A DNA stretch of 64,000 nucleotides, from NCBI GenBank assembly GCA_900759715.1, contig CAAEXF010000131.1, positions 113,099 to 177,098 on the forward strand. The letters are read 5' to 3'. Both the position numbers and the translations under genes were made by a program. Numbering within the stretch: position 1 is the first letter of the stretch; each line of letters opens with the position of its first letter. The DNA comes from Clostridium_AM sp900759715. Its GTDB lineage: Bacteria; Bacillota; Clostridia; Clostridiales; Clostridiaceae. A model generated the notes under the pieces. It was not told the origin of the DNA. It saw nothing but the letters and a program-made list of their open reading frames with translations, and ran no database searches. Positions 58,841 to 64,000 of the stretch are shown here, one piece after another.

Positions 58841-60948
58841 TATACGTTACCCTCCCTTGCTTTTAGGCATATGTTAAAAATTAACTTCATAGCCTGACTG
58901 GCATTTTCACATTGAAGCAAGGCTTTTAAATTTTCTTTGTTAATAATTACGGATGTTATTTCTTCTAATGCCTTTAAGTGATTTTTGTTATCCTTAGATG
59001 CAAAAGCTATAATAAGTCTAACGGGATCATGTTTTTTATGCCCGAAAATTAATGGCTCCTTTAATATAATAATAGAAAATCCTGTACCAATTGCCCCATC
59101 TTCTGGCCTTGCATGAGGAAGAGCTATACCATTAGATATAACTATATAAGGTCCATTTTTGCCTTTTTTATCTATGCACTTTACAAGACTATCTACATAT
59201 CTTTCATTTACAATACCTTTATCTAAAAGTAATTTTCCAGCACAGCTTAATGCTTCTTGTGGTGATTCAAAGTTACCATTTGTTACAATAAGACTTTCTT
59301 CGAGCAAATCATATATATGAGGCACTTTTCCCCTTGTGTTTCCTGATAAATATTCACCTAGTTCTTCCATAAGCTTATCCTTATTTTTCACTATGGTATT
59401 TCTCTCTACTATCTCTATTATTTTTTCTAGATCCTCTTCTTTTCTTGTAACCTTAGGATTAAATATCTTTGAAAGCTTAAGTTTATCTTCATCATTTAGT
59501 AAAGGATTTACAACAATAATAGGGACATTGGCCTCTTTCATAGCTATAGTACTTATAACATAGTCTATATCAAAGGTATTTCGAGAAATAAATTCATTAT
59601 AGGAAAGTATATCTGTAATCTCTATATCCTCATAACTATTTTTAAGTTTACTGGCTAAAAGCTTTGATGTACCAATTCCTGTAGAACATACTACTATAAT
59701 TCTTTTTTTTGCAGCAAAGCTTTTGTTCATTTTTTCCACAGCAGCTCCAAAATGCAGGCATATGTATGATATCTCATCTTCTGTAAGCTCTATATTAAAT
59801 TCTTCTTCCACACACCTGCACACATTAACTGTAGAATTAAATATGGATGAATAATATTTTTTTATATCTTCTTTAAGGCTGTTTTTGATAAATATATTGT
59901 ATTTCATTCTATTTACAGTAGGCATAAGGTGAACAAACAATCCATTAATAATCTCCTCATGATTATTAAACTTAATTAATGTTTCCTTTTCAAACTGCTC
60001 TATCATCCTACTAGTACAATTTATAAGCTTGTTTCTTTCATTTGCACTATCAAAAATATCGTTTTCAAGGAATTTCATAGGATTTGCACCTAAAAAGTGC
60101 ATTGTAAGCCAAACAACTTCTGTTTTTGGTACTGATAAATTGAAATTCTTAGAAAGATCCTTGCAATACTTTTTAGCCTCCTCATATTCAAAGGTTTCAG
60201 ATAGATAATCTATTTTTTCGCATTCCATATCCACTAAGAATCCCTGCTGAATTCTTTTTATCATTATGCAAGTATTTATAACTATATTGTAAAAGGCTAC
60301 GTCTGAAAATGTTATTTTTCTTCCTAATAAAAAATCCTTTAAAAGCTCCCATATATGCTTTATATTTATACCATAAAAATAATTTTTTATAATTAAATCA
60401 TCTATATTTTTAGGAATTAACAATCCCTGTATTTTCGAATAATCATAATTTTCTAGTATAATATCATATATAATTCTTCTCTTTGATATCTCATTACCAA
60501 CTAGGTAAATACCTTTATTTCTCTTTTTTACAAGTTCAATATTTCTCTCTTTAAGATATTCTTCAGCTTCTCCTAGATATTTAGATATAGTAACCTTACT
60601 ACTGCCTATAAAATCTGAAAGCTCCTGCAGTGTTTTAGAATAATGACTTTTTAAAAGATATAAGATAAGCCTATTTTTATTGCTAAAACCTAAGTAATTT
60701 TTATAAATAGACTCCTTTCGAGCAATCATATCTAGTTGATTTTCCGTTAAATAGATTTTGATGCCTAAACTATACTTCCGTTGAATCTTCGGCATATTGT
60801 GCTTTTTGAGAACATACTCAATGTTATCTACTGCATATCTTACCATTCTCTCACTAAAACCTATCTTTTTTGAAATATCCTTAACTGTTAAAAAATCATC
60901 CACATGTACCAAATATTTTAGTATTTCATATTCTACATCCTTTATCAC
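58840..60948 (-). CDS. PRD-containing transcriptional regulator with EIIB- and EIIA-like domains
   Basis: A 702-residue MtlR/LicR-type activator. Two N-terminal helix-turn-helix domains lie at about 1-170 (FLTVKDISKKIGFSERMVRY; TLQELSDFIGSSKVTISKYL). Two PRDs lie at about 180-410 with regulatory histidines in VWLTMHFLGANP and ISYICLHFGAAVEK. An EIIB-like domain (IIVVCSTGIGTSKLLASKLK) and a C-terminal EIIA domain (about 545-702) with NGIALPHARPEDGAIGTGF complete it. GTG at 60948 is chosen by AGGTG five bases upstream. It controls its own PTS operon; the operon has no free-standing EIIA and no catabolic gene. Confidence 0.92.
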   Translation of the reverse strand: MIKDVEYEILKYLVHVDDFLTVKDISKKIGFSERMVRYAVDNIEYVLKKHNMPKIQRKYSLGIKIYLTENQLDMIARKESIYKNYLGFSNKNRLILYLLKSHYSKTLQELSDFIGSSKVTISKYLGEAEEYLKERNIELVKKRNKGIYLVGNEISKRRIIYDIILENYDYSKIQGLLIPKNIDDLIIKNYFYGINIKHIWELLKDFLLGRKITFSDVAFYNIVINTCIMIKRIQQGFLVDMECEKIDYLSETFEYEEAKKYCKDLSKNFNLSVPKTEVVWLTMHFLGANPMKFLENDIFDSANERNKLINCTSRMIEQFEKETLIKFNNHEEIINGLFVHLMPTVNRMKYNIFIKNSLKEDIKKYYSSIFNSTVNVCRCVEEEFNIELTEDEISYICLHFGAAVEKMNKSFAAKKRIIVVCSTGIGTSKLLASKLKNSYEDIEITDILSYNEFISRNTFDIDYVISTIAMKEANVPIIVVNPLLNDEDKLKLSKIFNPKVTRKEEDLEKIIEIVERNTIVKNKDKLMEELGEYLSGNTRGKVPHIYDLLEESLIVTNGNFESPQEALSCAGKLLLDKGIVNERYVDSLVKCIDKKGKNGPYIVISNGIALPHARPEDGAIGTGFSIIILKEPLIFGHKKHDPVRLIIAFASKDNKNHLKALEEITSVIINKENLKALLQCENASQAMKLIFNICLKAREGNV

Positions 60949-61062
60949 ACTATCACCTACTATTCTAATTATACAATATTTTTCAAAACTAAACACTAAT
61001 TTAGCCTGTATATATGTCGAAGTTGAACAAAGTATGTAATATTTAGTAATAGTTTATATAAA

Positions 61063-61107
61063 CAAAAAAATAGATTGCTGCTATATTAAGAATTATAGCA
61101 GCAATCT
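61063..61107 (-). terminator. Terminator after ABC transporter operon
   Basis: AGATTGCTGCTATA pairs with TATAGCAGCAATCT; the minus strand continues with ATTTTTTTG. It lies 19 bases downstream of the ATPase gene. Confidence 0.92.
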
Positions 61108-61125
61108 GTTCGTCGAAATATATAG

Positions 61126-62205
61126 TTATTTTTTATTTGGTATTATATGAAGGCTATTTGGATCTATATCCAAATAAGCATTTTCATCTTCGTTGTAAAC
61201 TTTTTTATTTGATGGATTGTAATCTAAAACTGTTACCTTTGTACTACCATGTTTAACTACATAATCCTGATATGCTCCCATAAATACAGACGAAAGAACT
61301 TGTACCTTTACATTGCCTGTATCTGAAAGCTTAATTGCTTCAGGTCGTATTACAACTTTAACTTTGTCCTTTGCCTTTACCTTTGCTTCTGTCTTTACGT
61401 TAAATATAGCATCAAATAATTCTATAACAGCTCCATTTGAGTTAACTTCTTTGACTTCAGCATCGAATATGTTTGCAACTCCTATAAAATCTGCAACAAA
61501 CTCTGATGCAGGTCTTTTATAAATTTCCTGCGGAGTTCCTACCTGTTCTATAATACCTTTGTTCATTATAATAACTCTGTCTGACATGCTCATAGCCTCT
61601 GCCTGATCATGAGTTACATATACGCTAGTAATTCCTATCTTCTTCTGTATTTTTCTTATCTCTGTTCTCATATATACTCTAAGTTTTGCATCTAAGTTTG
61701 AAAGAGGTTCATCAAATAGAAGCACCGCTGGCTGCATAACAAGTGCTCTTGCTAGAGCAACTCTTTGCTGCTGACCACCTGAAAGTTGATTTGGTGCTCT
61801 TTTTGCTAATCCCTCAAGTCCTACTAAACTCAAAATATTTTCTACATTTCTTTTAATATCTGCTTCTGGAAGCTTCTTTATTTTAAGCCCATAAGCCACA
61901 TTATCAAAGATATTTAGATGTGGAAACAGAGCATAAGTTTGGAAAACCATAGCTGTATCTCTTTTGTCTGGTGTCAAGCTGTTTACCCTTTCCTCACCTA
62001 TGTATATATCTCCACTTGTAGGTACTTCAAAGCCTGCTATCATTCTCAAAGTAGTAGTTTTACCACAGCCTGATGGTCCTAACAGCGTTACAAATTCACC
62101 TGGTTCTATATCTATGGATATATTGTCTACAGCTGTGAAGGTTTTTTTATCGTCACCTCTATATATTTTAACTATATTTTTTAATTTAACATATTTTGAA
62201 CTCAT
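61126..62205 (-). CDS. ABC transporter ATP-binding protein, Fe(III)/spermidine (FbpC/PotA) type
   Basis: A 359-residue ATPase with Walker A GPSGCGKTTTLRM, Q-loop VFQTYALFPHLNIFDNV, signature LSGGQQQRVALARAL, Walker B VLLFDEPLSNLDAKL, H-loop YVTHDQAEAMSMSD and a C-terminal TOBE region (VVIRPEAIKLSD). It pairs with the permease 10 bases upstream. The substrate group of ferric iron, polyamine or phosphonate transporters cannot be separated by sequence alone; the fused permease favours iron or 2-aminoethylphosphonate. Confidence 0.93.
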   Translation of the reverse strand: MSSKYVKLKNIVKIYRGDDKKTFTAVDNISIDIEPGEFVTLLGPSGCGKTTTLRMIAGFEVPTSGDIYIGEERVNSLTPDKRDTAMVFQTYALFPHLNIFDNVAYGLKIKKLPEADIKRNVENILSLVGLEGLAKRAPNQLSGGQQQRVALARALVMQPAVLLFDEPLSNLDAKLRVYMRTEIRKIQKKIGITSVYVTHDQAEAMSMSDRVIIMNKGIIEQVGTPQEIYKRPASEFVADFIGVANIFDAEVKEVNSNGAVIELFDAIFNVKTEAKVKAKDKVKVVIRPEAIKLSDTGNVKVQVLSSVFMGAYQDYVVKHGSTKVTVLDYNPSNKKVYNEDENAYLDIDPNSLHIIPNKK

Positions 62206-62215
62206 GCTAACCCTC

Positions 62216-63898
62216 CTATGCTTCTCTCGTTGAAGTAGTTATTCCAATTTTGCTAAGTAAGAACTTCATTCTTCCTACAACTACAAGTACTATAACTATA
62301 AGTATTGTAGAATATCCTGCTGCAACCCCTAACCTTCCTACATCAACCTGAGACATAATTGTTACAGTTAAAAGGTTATACTGAGCTGAGACAAGGAATA
62401 TAACTGCACTTACAGCAGTCATGCTTCTTACAAAACTGTATACAAGACCACTAAAGAATGCTGATTTTATAAGAGGTATTGTAACTGAAGTAAACACTTT
62501 GAATGAATTAGCTCCAAGGTCTTGTGCTGCTTCTTCAATAGCTGGATCAATTTGCTGAAGTGATGCAACACCGGATCTTATTCCTACTGGCATACTTCTA
62601 AATACAAAAGCCAAAATTATTATAATGGAAGTTCCAGTTAAAATAAGAGGCTCTTTATTATATGCAAGTATATACCCCATACCTATAGCTGTACCTGGTA
62701 CTGCCATAGAAAGCATAGATATAAATTCTACTGCTCTTCTTCCTAAAAATTTCTTTCTTACTATTAAGAAGGCTATTATCATACCTAGAACCCCTGTTAT
62801 AGGCATTGAAATTAACGAAAGAATAGTTGTGTCTATTATTGGTTTTAATCCTAATCCCATAATATAATTGTAATGTTTCAAAGTCGGTGTATAGTCTATA
62901 CCCCAAAGGTTAACAAAGGAACCATAAGGTATTAATATATATAATATCATTATAAATACGCAGATAAGTAGGCAAGCTATCTGTACAGGAATGATTATAG
63001 ATTTTTCTGTTATATAGTCTCTCTGTCTTGAAGGCTTTCCTGTTACAGTTACGTAAGATTTATTTCCTACCCAATATTTTTGAAGTACAAACATCACAAT
63101 AGATATGGTAAGAAGTATAGTAGCTAATGCTGTACCGCCCTTCAAATCATAATTACCCATAGCTTGAAGGTAGGTTTTAGCTGCTAGTGTAGTAAAATTA
63201 CCACCTATAACCATAGCATTTCCAAAGTCTGCTACACTCTGTATAAATACAAGTAAAAATGCATTTGCTATTCCTGGTTTTAATAACGGAAGTGTCACTG
63301 TTTTAAATATATAACCTCTTGTTGCTCCTAGATTCCTTGCTGCTTCTTCATAGGAAGGATCTATTTGATGCAGTAATCCTGCTAGTACAAGATATGCTAC
63401 TGGGAAAAAGGTTAATATTTGGACTATAGCAAGTCCCCAAAATCCATATACATTAGCATCTTTGATATGTAGTAAATTATAAGTTACAAATCCTCTTTGT
63501 CCAAAAAGCATTATAAAAGACATTGCTAGTGCAAAAGGAGGGGATACTATCGGTAAAATAGTAAGTATATTAAATAATTTCTTAAATTTTATGTTTATAT
63601 ATGCATCAGCATAAGCAAATAAAAAGCCTATAACTGTTGATATCAAACTTACGAAAATTCCAAGTGTCAATGTATTTCCAAGTACTTTTCTTGTCTCTGT
63701 TTGAGATAACACTTCTTTATAATATTTAAGCGTAATTGAACCGTCCTGAGTTAAGAAACTTTCCTTAAACACGTCATATAATGGCCATACTATAAAAATT
63801 AAAAGTGATAAAATAACTAAAATTATGGTTGATAAAAGTATTGGATCTCTAAATATCTTTTTTGCATCGTCTAGTTCTGTTCTAAAGCTATTTTTCAT
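62216..63898 (-). CDS. ABC transporter permease with two fused MetI-type domains (FbpB-like)
   Basis: A 560-residue permease with about 12 predicted helices and two EAA loops: YEEAARNLGATRGYIFKTVT near residue 185 and IEEAAQDLGANSFKVFTSVT near residue 470. The double length is typical of ferric-iron FbpB/ThiP-type permeases. AAGGTGATAGT precedes the ATG. The substrate-binding protein is not in the window and may lie just beyond the right edge. Confidence 0.93.
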   Translation of the reverse strand: MKNSFRTELDDAKKIFRDPILLSTIILVILSLLIFIVWPLYDVFKESFLTQDGSITLKYYKEVLSQTETRKVLGNTLTLGIFVSLISTVIGFLFAYADAYINIKFKKLFNILTILPIVSPPFALAMSFIMLFGQRGFVTYNLLHIKDANVYGFWGLAIVQILTFFPVAYLVLAGLLHQIDPSYEEAARNLGATRGYIFKTVTLPLLKPGIANAFLLVFIQSVADFGNAMVIGGNFTTLAAKTYLQAMGNYDLKGGTALATILLTISIVMFVLQKYWVGNKSYVTVTGKPSRQRDYITEKSIIIPVQIACLLICVFIMILYILIPYGSFVNLWGIDYTPTLKHYNYIMGLGLKPIIDTTILSLISMPITGVLGMIIAFLIVRKKFLGRRAVEFISMLSMAVPGTAIGMGYILAYNKEPLILTGTSIIIILAFVFRSMPVGIRSGVASLQQIDPAIEEAAQDLGANSFKVFTSVTIPLIKSAFFSGLVYSFVRSMTAVSAVIFLVSAQYNLLTVTIMSQVDVGRLGVAAGYSTILIVIVLVVVGRMKFLLSKIGITTSTREA

Positions 63899-63909
63899 AC
63901 TATCACCTT

Positions 63910-63940
63910 GTATAATGAACTCATAGTAAATTCATTATAC
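63910..63940 (-). promoter_or_regulatory. Inverted repeat before ABC permease
   Basis: GTATAATGAA and TTCATTATAC form a perfect 10-bp inverted repeat with an 11-base centre, directly upstream of the permease ribosome site. On the minus strand AAAGGAG then ATG AAT TTA CTA TGA also makes a four-codon frame within it. It could be an operator, for example for a metal-dependent repressor, or an RNA hairpin between genes of a longer operon. Confidence 0.45.
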
Positions 63941-64000
63941 TTCTCCTTTCTTTAGGATAATTTACTATAATAACATAAGACGCTGTGGATTAGTTCTGTC

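Noticed and set aside
63941..64000. C-terminal end of another ABC gene at the right edge
   Set aside because: Two frames are open over the last 60 bases and neither can be identified, so no partial gene is called.

Overview
The window is AT-rich, about 30% G+C by eye, and reads as a chromosome segment of an anaerobic, spore-forming Clostridium-type Firmicute. The signs are strong Shine-Dalgarno sites, frequent GTG and TTG starts, a Spo0E-type phosphatase, sortase/LPXTG surface proteins, a cyclic-di-GMP riboswitch and an ethanolamine locus of the clostridial EutVW type. No species is claimed. No rRNA, tRNA, CRISPR array, prophage or intact insertion sequence was recognised.

Region 1 (1-16.1 kb, all minus strand) is a nearly complete ethanolamine-utilisation (eut) bacterial-microcompartment operon. 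In transcription order it reads eutG, eutS, eutP, eutV, eutW, eutA, eutB, eutC, eutL, an eutK-like shell gene, eutE, eutM, eutT, pduL, eutJ, an uncharacterised eut gene, eutN, eutH and eutQ; eutQ runs off the left edge. EutH or diffusion supplies ethanolamine. EutBC cleaves it to acetaldehyde and ammonia using adenosylcobalamin from EutT, and EutA reactivates the lyase. EutE and PduL turn acetaldehyde into acetyl-CoA and acetyl phosphate, and EutG reduces acetaldehyde to ethanol. EutS, M, L, N and K form the shell. Three leaders (before eutG, eutS and eutA) carry the paired A1/G4 hexaloop hairpins recognised by the ANTAR regulator EutV, each overlapping an intrinsic terminator. The whole system is therefore controlled by antitermination from the EutW-EutV pair encoded inside it.

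Region 2 (16.1-29.9 kb) is metabolic and accessory: D-serine ammonia-lyase with a divergent XRE-cupin regulator and palindromic operators; two EamA exporters, one divergent from a MocR regulator; an orphan kinase-like protein; a small (SDRSDR)n repeat protein; a carbohydrate-type cluster (MFS transporter, TIM-barrel isomerase, RidA, two DeoR regulators); and a YitT-type membrane protein.

Region 3 (29.9-37.7 kb) is a cell-surface module: a secreted transglutaminase-like protein under a cyclic-di-GMP-I riboswitch, a class-D-like sortase, a roughly 1470-residue LPXTG adhesin with five MucBP repeats, and a REC-DUF2294 response regulator.

Region 4 (37.7-64 kb) is mixed housekeeping: threonine aldolase, SdpI-like protein, MBL hydrolase with a divergent Lrp regulator, a chagasin-type inhibitor lipoprotein, MerR and chemotaxis-like proteins, carAB behind a PyrR attenuator, Spo0E-like phosphatase, Cu/Zn-SOD family protein, a class B penicillin-binding protein, tryptophanase with a LysR regulator, small proteins, an ascorbate-type PTS operon with a PRD regulator, and a two-gene piece of an Fe(III)-type ABC transporter.

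The least explained structures are non-coding. A family of 160-290-nt intergenic palindromic elements (16187-16473, 57086-57330, related piece at 23427-23590) shows compensatory base changes between copies. A separate inverted-repeat element splits carA from carB. The adhesin leader has a terminator, a 14-codon upstream ORF and no canonical start codon for its full signal peptide.
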